Below, piece by piece: positions 1 to 6,567 of a stretch of DNA of 10,487 nucleotides (the stretch's first letter is position 1; each line of letters begins with the position of its first letter). Origin of the DNA: Planctomycetota bacterium (GTDB taxonomy: Bacteria > Planctomycetota > UBA1135); assembly GCA_027623585.1 (NCBI GenBank), contig JAQBVK010000063.1, positions 1 to 10,487 on the forward strand, read 5' to 3'. Under the pieces are notes generated by a model that saw only the letters and a program-made list of their open reading frames with translations, did not search any database and was not told where the DNA came from. Position numbers and translations under genes: made by a program.

Positions 1-873
1 GCTCTCGAGCTCCTTCGCGCGCACGAAGATCCAGCCGCGGCCGGTCTGCGCGGTCAGCGCACCGTGGTAATGGTGCGCGTCGTCGGTCGCCACGCCGAAC
101 AGCAGCGGCAGCTCGAGCTCGGTCAGGCGCAGCACCAGCGCGCGGTCCCAGATTTCTTCCGTGGATGGGTGCTCGGCGTCGCCGTGGCTGCGGACGCCGC
201 GATGACCGTTGTAGACCTCGAAGAATCGATCGGCGCGCATCGAGGCCACTTCCTGCCAAGTCAGGCCCCAGCCGAAGTTCGGATGATTCAGATGGGCGAT
301 GACCGGCCGGCCGTGCTCGACTCCATGGGCCACGATCGCGTCGAGGCTGGCGTTCAGTACTTCCACCACGGACTCGCCCTTCGGCGCCGGAATCACGCCG
401 GCGATGTTGAGCGCGTTCACGTGCACGGGAAGGCCGTCGTAGGACGCCGTGACTTCTTCACCCGGCATGAGGAGGAACTCGTCCTTTTTCTCGAAGCGCT
501 GCTTCAACTCCGGCAGCGTCAAGAGGCGCATTTGGCGGGCGCCGTCCACTTCGCGCAGCGTGACCGCGTCGGCGCTGAAGCGCTCAATGATCGCGTCCAA
601 CTCCACCGGCTTCAGGCGAGCCTTGCCGTCTTCCGCCACCGGAAACCAGCGCTCCGCGTCCTGGAAGACGTTGTGATCCGAGAGCGCCAGAAAGTGGTAG
701 CCGTGATCGCGGTACCAGGCCACCGACACTTCCGGCGCCGCGTCGCCGTCGCTCCACAGCGTGTGGGTGTGGGTGTTGCCCTTGAACCAGGTGCCTACGG
801 TGGCCGAATTGGATTCGGCGACGCAAGCACCCATGATGAAAGCGCCGCAAGCGGCGAGGAGCATGAGTCTCAT
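1..873 (-). CDS. Secreted PHP-domain metallohydrolase (CehA/McbA-like), 3' end cut off by window
   Basis: Read on the minus strand, the frame is open for 291 codons from ATG at 873 to the window edge, so the C-terminus is missing. Residues 1-17 form a hydrophobic N-terminus with Cys17 (IMGAC) as a possible lipobox cysteine; Cys9 (LLAAC) fits the lipobox better but lies too close to the N-terminus. A PHP-type metal site follows: HTH at 35-37, S-D-H at 65-67, PGEE at 137-140, HLNHP at 194-198, E219 in EVYNG, and TDDAH at 263-267. This is the usual order of PHP metal ligands (His-x-His, His, Glu, His, Asp-x-His). PHP proteins hydrolyse phosphoesters or related bonds with bound metals; the substrate here is unknown. 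The export signal places it in the periplasm or on a membrane. ATG at 864 is an alternative start. A TAGGGT hexamer lies ten bases upstream of the ATG at 873. It lies downstream of tRNA-Asn on the same strand but beyond a terminator, so it is probably transcribed separately. Confidence 0.85.
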   Translation of the reverse strand, partial: MRLMLLAACGAFIMGACVAESNSATVGTWFKGNTHTHTLWSDGDAAPEVSVAWYRDHGYHFLALSDHNVFQDAERWFPVAEDGKARLKPVELDAIIERFSADAVTLREVDGARQMRLLTLPELKQRFEKKDEFLLMPGEEVTASYDGLPVHVNALNIAGVIPAPKGESVVEVLNASLDAIVAHGVEHGRPVIAHLNHPNFGWGLTWQEVASMRADRFFEVYNGHRGVRSHGDAEHPSTEEIWDRALVLRLTELELPLLFGVATDDAHHYHGALTAQTGRGWIFVRAKELES

Positions 874-920
874 CCTGGCTGCAACCCTAGCACTCCACTG
901 CGTGCTCAGGCGCGCAACGC

Positions 921-941
921 AGAAAGCCCGCCGGCGGGCTT
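921..941 (-). terminator. Hairpin terminator after tRNA-Asn
   Basis: A perfect 18-base palindrome (924-941, core GCCCGCCGGCGGGC) is followed on the minus strand by a short T-rich run (TTTCT, partly within the stem). It begins nine bases after the CCA end of the tRNA and ends about 50 bases before the next gene, the expected place for an intrinsic tRNA terminator. The T-tract is short, so efficiency is uncertain. Confidence 0.7.
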
Positions 942-949
942 CTGGTGTC

Positions 950-1024
950 TGGCTCCCCGAGTAGGACTTGAACCTACGACCCGCTGATTAACAGTCAGCT
1001 GCTCTACCACTGAGCTATCGGGGA
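950..1024 (-). tRNA. tRNA-Asn (GTT anticodon)
   Basis: The minus strand folds into a complete cloverleaf. The acceptor stem is TCCCCGA (1024-1018) with TCGGGGA (960-954). The D arm contains AGTGGT between GCTC and GAGC. The anticodon stem is GCTGA/TCAGC with the seven-base loop CTGTTAA, placing anticodon GTT at 992-990. The T arm is GTAGG-TTCGAGT-CCTAC. The discriminator is G and the CCA end is encoded (952-950). The length of 75 bases is normal. It reads AAC and AAT codons. Confidence 0.98.
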
Positions 1025-1035
1025 TTGGGGCGGAA

Positions 1036-1041
1036 AGTATA
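1036..1041 (-). promoter_or_regulatory. -10 element of the tRNA-Asn promoter
   Basis: TATACT on the minus strand matches the sigma-70 -10 consensus at five of six positions and ends 11 bases before the mature tRNA 5' end. The expected -35 position (about 1059-1065) shows only a weak match (CTGGCC or TGGCCG). The call rests on the -10 and on its position. Confidence 0.6.
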
Positions 1042-1080
1042 GCCCGCCCTCGGCGCGTCGGCCAGACTGCCAGCGTTGGC

Positions 1081-1086
1081 TAGGAT
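1081..1086 (+). promoter_or_regulatory. -10-like hexamer of trmJ, leaderless spacing
   Basis: TAGGAT sits exactly six bases (GCCGCC) before the ATG at 1093. No upstream coding sequence on this strand explains it. At this distance transcription would start on or next to the ATG, giving a leaderless message. AGGA inside the hexamer could alternatively be a weak Shine-Dalgarno. The same spacing recurs at accD, rpe and the genes at 3931 and 10364, which favours the promoter reading. Confidence 0.5.
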
Positions 1087-1092
1087 GCCGCC

Positions 1093-1824
1093 ATGAGCCT
1101 TCCTGCGCCGCGCCTCGTGCTGCTCGAACCGCAGCAAGCGGGGAACTTGGGCTTCATCGCGCGGCTGATGGAGAACTACGCGCTGCAGGATTGGTGGGCT
1201 GTGAACGGCGTGCCGTGGCGCGGCAGCGACGCCGAGCGCACCGGCGCAATGGCGCGCCCCGCGCTCGAGAAGTTGCAAGCCTGCGCGAGTCTGGAGGACG
1301 CGCTCGCCGACCGCACGCACGTGGTCGGCTTCACCGCGCGCAGCGGATTCCGACGCGATCCGGTGCCGCTCGAGGACTTGCAAACGGAAATCGACGCTTG
1401 GGGGCCCGATGCGCGCCCCGCGCTGCTGTTCGGGCGCGAGGACCGCGGCTTGGAGAATGCGGAGTGTGAACGCTGCACCCTGTTGGTGCGGATTCCGGTG
1501 CCCGGGCTGCAATCCTTCAACCTTTCGCACGCGGTCGCGCTCGCCTTGCACGAGTGGTTCCGCGGGCGCACGGAACTGCCTCCGATCGAAATCAGCGCCT
1601 CCCGAGCAGGAGCTGGCCGCTGGTCCGGCGAGGAAGACAAGTTGCGCTTCGCGCGCAAATCGGTCGCGGAGCTGCAAAAGTTTCGTTTCCCCGAGCCCGC
1701 GAGCGAGATCGAAGCCACGCTGCGACGCGTCCTCGCCGCGCCGGTCGAGCGACGCGATCTGTGCTTGCTGGAACGGATCTTTCGCCACATCGAGTGGCTC
1801 GAGGAACACGCGCGCGCGGAGTGA
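1093..1824 (+). CDS. trmJ: TrmJ-type tRNA 2'-O-methyltransferase (SPOUT/TrmH superfamily)
   Basis: This 243-residue protein has all three SpoU/TrmH motifs: motif 1 EPQQAGNLGFIAR (12-24) with Arg24, motif 2 LLFGREDRGLENAE (111-124), and motif 3 IPVPGLQSFNLSHAVAL (134-150) with Ser141 and Asn143 in the knot that binds S-adenosylmethionine. A helical C-terminal extension of about 60 residues follows, as in TrmJ (E. coli TrmJ is about the same length), and unlike TrmH, TrmL or TrmB. TrmJ methylates the 2'-OH of the nucleotide at position 32 of the tRNA anticodon loop, as a cytoplasmic dimer. Its neighbour across the divergent promoter region is a tRNA gene, which is suggestive but may be chance. 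The start is supported by the TAGGAT hexamer upstream and by motif 1 beginning near the N-terminus. The gene ends seven bases from the convergent gene at 1832. The superfamily is certain; the exact target nucleotide is inferred. Confidence 0.9.
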   Translation: MSLPAPRLVLLEPQQAGNLGFIARLMENYALQDWWAVNGVPWRGSDAERTGAMARPALEKLQACASLEDALADRTHVVGFTARSGFRRDPVPLEDLQTEIDAWGPDARPALLFGREDRGLENAECERCTLLVRIPVPGLQSFNLSHAVALALHEWFRGRTELPPIEISASRAGAGRWSGEEDKLRFARKSVAELQKFRFPEPASEIEATLRRVLAAPVERRDLCLLERIFRHIEWLEEHARAE

Positions 1825-1831
1825 GCGCCGG

Positions 1832-2308
1832 CTAGAGCGCGATGCGCCGTTCCGGCGGCCCTGCCATGGGTCCGGTCGGGACGCCGTCGGGCAGGGCTTC
1901 TCGGACGAGCGCGATGAATTGCGCGCGCTCGAGGGGCTTGAGGATCACGCCGCGACAGCTTGCCCGTTCCAATTCATTCACTTCGGGCGAGCCGAAGGGG
2001 CCGCTGCTCAACAGAAACACCGGCGGTTCGCTGGCGCGCGCGCGCAGCGCGGTGCCGAGCGAAAGGCCGCAAATGCCTCCCACCATGCGGGAGACAATTA
2101 GCAAGCGGAACGGCTCATGCTCCTGGTCGGCGACCTGGAGCAGCGCGTTTGCGGTGTTGGGACGCGCCGCGAGCTGGGTTTGGAAGCCGGCCTCATCAAG
2201 AGCGGCCATCAGCGCCCCGGCTGTCACGGCATCGGCTTCGAGCACGAGCGCGCGGGGGCGAGCAGGGAGGTGTTTGGAGGCCGTCACGTCAGGAACCCGC
2301 CCATTCAT
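1832..2308 (-). CDS. Degenerate receiver-domain (pseudo-response-regulator) protein
   Basis: This 158-residue protein has the layout of a CheY-like receiver: strand 1 RALVLEADAV (19-28) where the acidic pair of active receivers normally lies, strand 3 FRLLIVSRMVGG (67-78), strand 4 PPVFLLSS (95-102), and strand 5 GVILKP (120-125) with the conserved Lys124. The phosphoacceptor Asp expected at the end of strand 3 is Ser73, so phosphorylation by a histidine kinase in the normal way is unlikely. No output domain follows; the last 20 residues are Pro/Gly/Arg-rich. It starts 48 bases after accD on the same strand, with no promoter-like hexamer just upstream, so co-transcription with accD is likely. 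The start is uncertain: ATG 2308 has no good ribosome site, and GTG at 2287, just before the domain, is an alternative. It probably acts as a constitutive or protein-protein interaction module. The partner is unknown. Confidence 0.75.
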   Translation of the reverse strand: MNGRVPDVTASKHLPARPRALVLEADAVTAGALMAALDEAGFQTQLAARPNTANALLQVADQEHEPFRLLIVSRMVGGICGLSLGTALRARASEPPVFLLSSGPFGSPEVNELERASCRGVILKPLERAQFIALVREALPDGVPTGPMAGPPERRIAL

Positions 2309-2356
2309 CGGCGGCCCTGAGGCCGGACTTGAGCCTTCCTGTCGCTTCCGCGTGCC

Positions 2357-3193
2357 CTAGGCGCGATGGGCGACTGCCCGATGGCTCCCATAGCCCAGCA
2401 GGATCGCCAGCCGCTCCCTCAATTGGGCGCGCGGCACGATCAGGTCGACCTGACCTTTCTCGAGCAGGAACTCAGAGCGCTGGAAGCCTGCCGGCAGGTC
2501 CTGTCGGATCGTGTTCTGGATCACGCGCGGGCCCGCGAAGCCGATCAAGGCGCCCGGTTCGGCGACCGCGAGGTCACAGACGCTCGCGAAGGAGGCGGTG
2601 ACGCCGCCGGTGGTCGGGTGCGTGAGCACCGAGATCGAGTAGCCGCCTTGCTGGCGATAGCGGTAGAGCGCCGCGCAGGTTTTCGCCATCTGCATCAGGG
2701 AGATCGCGCCTTCGTGCATGCGCGCGCCGCCCGAGGCGCTGAAGATCATCACCGGCAGACCGCGTTCACCCGCAAGTTCTACGGCGCGCGCGACCTTTTC
2801 ACCGACGACCTCGCCCATGGAACCGCCGAGGAAACTGAAGTCGAGCGCCGCGATCACCACCGCGTGGCCGCCGACTTTGGCGGTACCGACCAAGCAAGCA
2901 TCGGCGTTGCCGGTTTTGCGCTGCGCCTGCGCTAGTTTCTCCGCGTACGGGATCACGTCGACGAAACTCAGCCGATCCGAGGGCAGCAGATCAGCCCACT
3001 GCTCTTCGAAGCTGCCGGGATCCGCAGTGAGTTCGATGCGCCGGCGCGCGCTGATGGTGTGGTGGTGGCCGCACTCCGGGCAGACCGAGAGGTTCTGCTC
3101 CAGATCCTCGTTGTAGATCATCTTCGCGCAGGCCGGGCACTTGGACCACAGCCCGCCGGGGACGTCTTTCTTGCGGCGGAGGCGAAACGCCAT
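2357..3193 (-). CDS. accD: Acetyl-CoA carboxylase carboxyltransferase subunit beta
   Basis: AccD with AccA transfers the carboxyl group from carboxybiotin on BCCP to acetyl-CoA, giving malonyl-CoA, the first committed step of fatty acid synthesis in the cytoplasm. The 278-residue sequence begins with the AccD four-cysteine zinc ribbon (Cys19-x2-Cys22 and Cys38-x2-Cys41). The crotonase-like carboxyltransferase core follows: LDFSFLGGSMGEVVGEK (117-133), SASGGARMHEG (152-162), PTTGGVTASFA (193-203) and GFAGPRVI (218-225). Length is slightly shorter than the E. coli protein, mainly at the C-terminus. accA and the biotin carboxylase genes are not in the window. It lies 27 bases downstream of rpe on the same strand but has its own TACAAT hexamer six bases before the ATG, so it may also be transcribed independently. 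The apparent GAGG ribosome site is only two bases from the ATG, too close to work normally. Confidence 0.97.
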   Translation of the reverse strand: MAFRLRRKKDVPGGLWSKCPACAKMIYNEDLEQNLSVCPECGHHHTISARRRIELTADPGSFEEQWADLLPSDRLSFVDVIPYAEKLAQAQRKTGNADACLVGTAKVGGHAVVIAALDFSFLGGSMGEVVGEKVARAVELAGERGLPVMIFSASGGARMHEGAISLMQMAKTCAALYRYRQQGGYSISVLTHPTTGGVTASFASVCDLAVAEPGALIGFAGPRVIQNTIRQDLPAGFQRSEFLLEKGQVDLIVPRAQLRERLAILLGYGSHRAVAHRA

Positions 3194-3199
3194 GGCCTC

Positions 3200-3205
3200 A
3201 TTGTA
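3200..3205 (-). promoter_or_regulatory. -10-like hexamer of accD, leaderless spacing
   Basis: TACAAT on the minus strand (five of six to TATAAT) lies in the 27-base rpe-accD gap, exactly six bases (GAGGCC) before the accD ATG. No convincing -35 is seen about 17 bases further upstream, where the 3' end of rpe lies. It suggests an internal, leaderless promoter for accD. Confidence 0.5.
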
Positions 3206-3220
3206 GGCAGCCAGAGGCGC

Positions 3221-3895
3221 CTAGGCGCGAGCGGGGGCGGCGCCGTGAGCGGCCGCGCGCATGCGCGCGAGCGCCGCGGCGAAGTCGGGCGCGCGGTAGA
3301 GATAGGTGCCGGCGACGAAAACATTGGCGCCAGCGGCGGCGCAGTCGGCGACGGTGCGGTCGGTAATGCCGCCGTCCATCTCAAGGTCGCCGTCGTAGCC
3401 CCATTCGCGCAGTTGACGCGTCTTCTCGAGTACCTCGGGCAGGAAGGACTGACCGCCGAAGCCGGCGTGCACGCTCATCACTAGGATCAAGTCGATGCGA
3501 TCGAGGTAGGGGATCAACGGCTCGACTGGGGCCGGCGGGTTCACCGCGACGCCGATCTTGCAGCCGGTGTCTCGAAAGGCCTCGAGCGTTTCCTCGAAGC
3601 GCTCGCCCGCGGCTTCGAGGTGGAAGGAGAGCAGGTCCGCGCCGGCATCGGCGTAGGCGCGCGCCCATTTCGCCGGCTCCTCGATCATCAGATGCACGTC
3701 GAGCGGAATGCGAGTGACGGCGCGGATTTTCTCAATCACCGGCGGCCCAATCGTGAGGTTGGGCACGAAGTGCCCGTCCATCACGTCCACGTGGTGCCAG
3801 TCGGCGCCGGCATCTTCGGCGCGGCGTAACTCGGCGCCGAGTTGGGTGAAGTCGCAGGCCAGCAGCGAGGGGGCGACGCGAAGCGGAAGGCTCAC
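3221..3895 (-). CDS. rpe: Ribulose-phosphate 3-epimerase
   Basis: Rpe interconverts ribulose 5-phosphate and xylulose 5-phosphate in the pentose phosphate and Calvin pathways (cytoplasm). The 224-residue TIM barrel is full length. Visible active-site elements are APSLLACDF (8-16), HVDVMDGHFVPNLTIGP (35-51) with His35 and Asp37, DVHLMI (66-71) with His68, VMSVHAGFGGQSF (139-151) as the phosphate loop, and EMDGGI (172-177) with catalytic Asp174. The four metal or catalytic residues His35, Asp37, His68 and Asp174 are all present. The loop reads SVHAGFGGQ where most homologues have SVNPGFGGQ. It starts with GTG at 3895, supported by the TAGAAT hexamer six bases upstream and by the conserved barrel beginning near residue 6. 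It is the first gene of a likely rpe-accD-receiver run and is divergent from the small membrane protein at 3931. Confidence 0.96.
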   Translation of the reverse strand: MSLPLRVAPSLLACDFTQLGAELRRAEDAGADWHHVDVMDGHFVPNLTIGPPVIEKIRAVTRIPLDVHLMIEEPAKWARAYADAGADLLSFHLEAAGERFEETLEAFRDTGCKIGVAVNPPAPVEPLIPYLDRIDLILVMSVHAGFGGQSFLPEVLEKTRQLREWGYDGDLEMDGGITDRTVADCAAAGANVFVAGTYLYRAPDFAAALARMRAAAHGAAPARA

Positions 3896-3901
3896 AAGAC
3901 G

Positions 3902-3929
3902 ATTCTAGCCCACGGCGTTACCTTGTCCG
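3902..3929 (-). promoter_or_regulatory. rpe promoter, leaderless spacing
   Basis: On the minus strand a -10 TAGAAT (3907-3902, five of six to consensus) is preceded after 16 bases by CGGACA (3929-3924, four of six to TTGACA). The -10 ends six bases (CGTCTT) before the GTG start, so the predicted first transcribed base is at or next to the start codon. It overlaps the promoter of the divergent gene at 3931. Confidence 0.55.
3919..3924 (+). promoter_or_regulatory. -10-like hexamer of the small membrane protein gene, leaderless spacing
   Basis: TACCTT lies exactly six bases (GTCCGT) before the ATG at 3931, with no Shine-Dalgarno sequence between. It matches the TAnnnT core only. On its own it would be weak; the identical spacing at four other genes in the window supports it. 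Confidence 0.4.
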
Positions 3930-3930
3930 T

Positions 3931-4200
3931 ATGAGGATCCCCCCGCTGATCGGCTGGTTCACGCGCCAGTTCGACGAATCCCCGGTGCTGGCGGTGCTGA
4001 TCGCCCTGGCCGTCCTCGTGGTCGCGCTCGTGCTGGCGCGCATGGCCATGAAAATGCTGCTGGTGTTCGCGCTGCTGCTCGCGATCGCGATCGGCGTTTC
4101 GTACTTCTTCGTCGGCGAAGAAAAAACCGAGCGCGTGCTCCGCAAAGGCGCCAGTGAAGCGATCGAGCGCGGTGAAGATTTGCTTGAGGACTCGCGCTGA
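3931..4200 (+). CDS. Small two-helix membrane protein, function unknown
   Basis: I do not recognise this 89-residue protein. It has a short amphipathic N-terminus (1-17), two predicted transmembrane helices (about 18-36 and 41-61) joined by a tight turn containing Arg and Lys, and a highly charged C-terminal tail (62-89) rich in Glu, Lys and Arg that is probably helical. The hairpin with its short basic turn favours both ends on the same side of the membrane. Codon use, with strong G/C at third positions, matches the neighbours and supports real coding. It is divergent from rpe across 35 bases and ends nine bases from the convergent hydrolase-like gene. No ribosome site is seen before the ATG; the TACCTT hexamer suggests a leaderless start. 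Confidence 0.75.
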   Translation: MRIPPLIGWFTRQFDESPVLAVLIALAVLVVALVLARMAMKMLLVFALLLAIAIGVSYFFVGEEKTERVLRKGASEAIERGEDLLEDSR

Positions 4201-4209
4201 CACCCGGAC

Positions 4210-5523
4210 TCAGGGGATAGGCGCTGACAGCGTGAGACGGGCGAGGCCGCAACTGCGCCAGTCGCCGGTCGTGAGCGTCTCGCTTAGGGCGCCGGCGAGG
4301 TCGGCGGCGACCGCGCCCTCGAAGACGCGCGCGCCGTTCCACTCCACGATTACCGGCTGCGTGAGGACGAGCAGTTCCGGAGCCAGGCTCAGCGTGAGCC
4401 GCGGCACGCCCTGGACGGTGAGGCGGATGGTCTGGCCATCCACCACCGCCTGCACACGCGCGGTCGGATGGGAGCGGCCGTAGCCGTCGTTTTCCTGCGC
4501 GAGCGCCTCGGCACGAATCCAGAATGCGCGCGGATTGCGCAGGGTCGAGAAGCGGTGATCGAGCACGCGCGGAAACGGGTTGCGCTGGCCTTCTTCGATG
4601 GCCCAAGTCAAACCCTCGCGCAACTTGTCGTAGGCGCTGCCCGTGCCGCCGCTGGCGACTTCCAAGAATCGGACGCGGCCGCCGAGTTCTTCCAGCGCCG
4701 CGCACGCCAAACGGGCTTCGGCCACCGGATATGCCTCGTCCCTTTCGCCGTGGGCGACAAAGGTGGGAATGGGGAGAAGATTCGAAATCGCGCGGTGGCC
4801 CCAGACGGCGCGCGCGCCCGTAATGACGAGGCCAGCCCAGCGGTCCGGCTGGGCACGCGCGAGGTACCAGGCATAACTGCCGGTCTCTCCGTATCCGGTG
4901 AGCAGGATTCGATCCGGATCCACTGGATAGCGAGCGCTGAGATCTCTGAGCAAGTCGTCGAAGGCGGCCGCGATGACTTCCTCCGGCGGAAAATCTTTCA
5001 GCTTTTTCGCGGCGCGTTCCAGAATTTCACTGCGCACGATCAAGCAGTCGGCGAAGGGAGTCTTCTCCGCCGCCTCGCGTAGTCCGAGCGTGTTCTGTTC
5101 GCGGGAGCGGTCGGTCCAGGCCGCGCCTGGCGCCAGGGAGCTATGGCCCGGTTCGAGTAGCACGGCGCGCGGCTTCGAGCCGGACGCCTTCGGCGCTTCG
5201 ACCAGGTAGCGCAACTTCCATCCCGCGCTCTCGAACTCATAGTGGGCGTAACCGGTGGGCGTCTTTCCGTGCAGCGGCCCTTCGCGCAGGACCGCAAAAA
5301 GAGCCTCCGGCGTGCGCCGCGTGGCCGCGTGGGTCCAGGGTTCGAGCGCCTTGCTCACCGCAGGCGCGTCGAGCTCGCCGCCGGCTTCACGCGCGGCGAT
5401 CAGGGCGTCGGCCAAGCGCTCGCGGAGTACGCGTGCCTCGCTCGGCGGCACTTTTACCGAAGGCTCCTGCGCGGCCGCGAGGAGCAGAGAAAGCAGCAGG
5501 GGCGCAACGGCGAATGCCATCAC
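4210..5523 (-). CDS. Secreted alpha/beta-hydrolase-like protein, nucleophile serine apparently missing
   Basis: The protein is 437 residues from GTG 5523; ATG 5520 would remove one residue. A signal peptide with hydrophobic core about 3-18 and a likely cut near AAA-QE predicts export. The middle (about 105-315) has the alpha/beta-hydrolase order: a strand RAVLLEPG (119-126), the elbow strand RILLTGYGETGSYAW (205-219), the acid loop VAHGERD (256-262), and GGTGSAYDKLREGLTWA (292-308). The C-terminal 120 residues look like the beta-rich domain that follows such folds in some secreted planctomycete peptidase or esterase-like proteins (family recall, not a search). In active members the elbow is G-x-S-x-G; here the serine position is Gly212. 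The His-containing loop appears to be GGTG, with Thr294 where His is common, while acid Asp262 remains. This suggests a non-catalytic or binding role. It lies 33 bases downstream of nrdB but shares no function with it and has its own -10-like hexamer. Confidence 0.8.
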   Translation of the reverse strand: MMAFAVAPLLLSLLLAAAQEPSVKVPPSEARVLRERLADALIAAREAGGELDAPAVSKALEPWTHAATRRTPEALFAVLREGPLHGKTPTGYAHYEFESAGWKLRYLVEAPKASGSKPRAVLLEPGHSSLAPGAAWTDRSREQNTLGLREAAEKTPFADCLIVRSEILERAAKKLKDFPPEEVIAAAFDDLLRDLSARYPVDPDRILLTGYGETGSYAWYLARAQPDRWAGLVITGARAVWGHRAISNLLPIPTFVAHGERDEAYPVAEARLACAALEELGGRVRFLEVASGGTGSAYDKLREGLTWAIEEGQRNPFPRVLDHRFSTLRNPRAFWIRAEALAQENDGYGRSHPTARVQAVVDGQTIRLTVQGVPRLTLSLAPELLVLTQPVIVEWNGARVFEGAVAADLAGALSETLTTGDWRSCGLARLTLSAPIP

Positions 5524-5528
5524 GCCCC

Positions 5529-5534
5529 AGAGTA
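5529..5534 (-). promoter_or_regulatory. -10-like hexamer of the secreted hydrolase-like gene
   Basis: TACTCT on the minus strand lies in the 33-base gap after nrdB, five bases before GTG 5523 and eight before ATG 5520. It resembles the near-start hexamers of other genes in the window. It helps decide the start: a leaderless message would begin near the GTG, whereas GGGG just downstream is better spaced as a weak ribosome site for the ATG. Confidence 0.35.
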
Positions 5535-5556
5535 TCTGCGGGATCGGGAAGGTTTG

Positions 5557-6567
5557 CTAGAACACTTCGTCAAAGGCGACTTCGCCGGTGACGCCGATTT
5601 GGTAGGCCGAGACGCGGCGCTCGAAGAAGTTCGAGAGCTCCTGCACGTCCTGCAACTCCATGAAGTCGAAGGGATTCTTCACCTTCCAGCGCGGTTCCAT
5701 GCCGAGGTTTCGCAGCCGGCAGTCGGCGACGTATTCCAGATACTGGCGCATGTCGCGCGGCGAGAGTCCGGGAACGCCGCCTTGCAGCAGGTCATCGGCG
5801 AAGGTCATTTCGCAATCCACGGCCTGCTCCAGCATGCGCACGACGTCGTCGCGCATGCGGTCGTCGAACAGCGAGGGCTCTTCGTTGCGCACCGTATGGA
5901 CCACCTCGAAGGCAAAATTCATGTGGCAGGATTCGTCGCGGAACACCCAGTTGGTGCCGCTGGCGAGGCCGTTCAGCAGACCTTTGCTGCGCAGGAAATA
6001 GACGTAGGCGAAGGCGGCGAAGAAGAACAGGCCTTCGACGCAGCTCGCGAAGCAGATCAGGTTGAGCAGGAATTTGCGGCGCTTCTCGGAGGAGTCGAGG
6101 CGGTCGAGACCGGCCGCTGAATCCATCCACTGGAAGCAGAAGTCGGCCTTCTTCTTCAGCGAAGGGATGTTGTGGATCGCCGCGAAGGCTTCGTGGCGCT
6201 CCTTCGGATCCGGGATGTAGGTGTCGAGCAACGTCAGATAGAACTGGACGTGCAGCGCCTCCTCGTAGAGTTGGCGCGACAGATACATCCGCGCCTCCGG
6301 CGAGTTGATGTGCTTGTACAGCGACAGCACCAAGTTGTTGGAGACGATCGAGTCCCCGGTGGCGAAGAAGGCGACCAAGCGGTTCACCAAGTGGCGCTCG
6401 CTCGGCAACAAGCGGTCACGCAGGTCCGCGAGGTCGGTGGAGAAGTCCACCTCGTCCACGGTCCAGGTGTTCTTGATCGCGTCCCGATACATGTCGTAGA
6501 ACACCGGATAGCGCATCGGCCGGAGCGTGAGTTCGAAACCGGGGTCGAGAAGTTGATTCTTCCGCAT
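5557..6567 (-). CDS. nrdB: Class I ribonucleoside-diphosphate reductase, beta (radical) subunit
   Basis: NrdB holds the metal cofactor and tyrosyl radical that starts nucleotide reduction in NrdA. From ATG 6567 it has 336 residues. The di-metal ligands are all visible: Asp72 (FATGDS), Glu103 and His106 (YEEALH), Glu178 (CVEGLFF), Glu212 and His215 (RDESCHMNF). Tyr110, four residues after His106, is the radical tyrosine position, so this is a canonical tyrosyl-radical enzyme rather than a tyrosine-less class Ic form. NFFERRVSAYQ near the C-terminus is typical of the family. The acidic-hydrophobic tail (last residues FDEVF) is the usual docking peptide for NrdA. The start overlaps the nrdA stop as TAATG, which implies translational coupling. 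The frame is open further upstream but would run into nrdA, and the N-terminus RKNQLLDPGFELTLRPM fits the usual beginning. Confidence 0.96.
   Translation of the reverse strand: MRKNQLLDPGFELTLRPMRYPVFYDMYRDAIKNTWTVDEVDFSTDLADLRDRLLPSERHLVNRLVAFFATGDSIVSNNLVLSLYKHINSPEARMYLSRQLYEEALHVQFYLTLLDTYIPDPKERHEAFAAIHNIPSLKKKADFCFQWMDSAAGLDRLDSSEKRRKFLLNLICFASCVEGLFFFAAFAYVYFLRSKGLLNGLASGTNWVFRDESCHMNFAFEVVHTVRNEEPSLFDDRMRDDVVRMLEQAVDCEMTFADDLLQGGVPGLSPRDMRQYLEYVADCRLRNLGMEPRWKVKNPFDFMELQDVQELSNFFERRVSAYQIGVTGEVAFDEVF

Noticed and set aside
64..987. Long plus-strand open frame opposite the PHP-domain protein and tRNA
   Set aside because: It is antisense to a frame with clear PHP motifs, runs into the tRNA gene, and has no recognisable family; high-GC DNA gives such antisense frames routinely.
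4194..4229. Nine-base direct repeat GCGCTGACA between the convergent genes ending at 4200 and 4210
   Set aside because: It is short, lies largely inside coding sequence ends, and has no hairpin or T-tract; likely chance.
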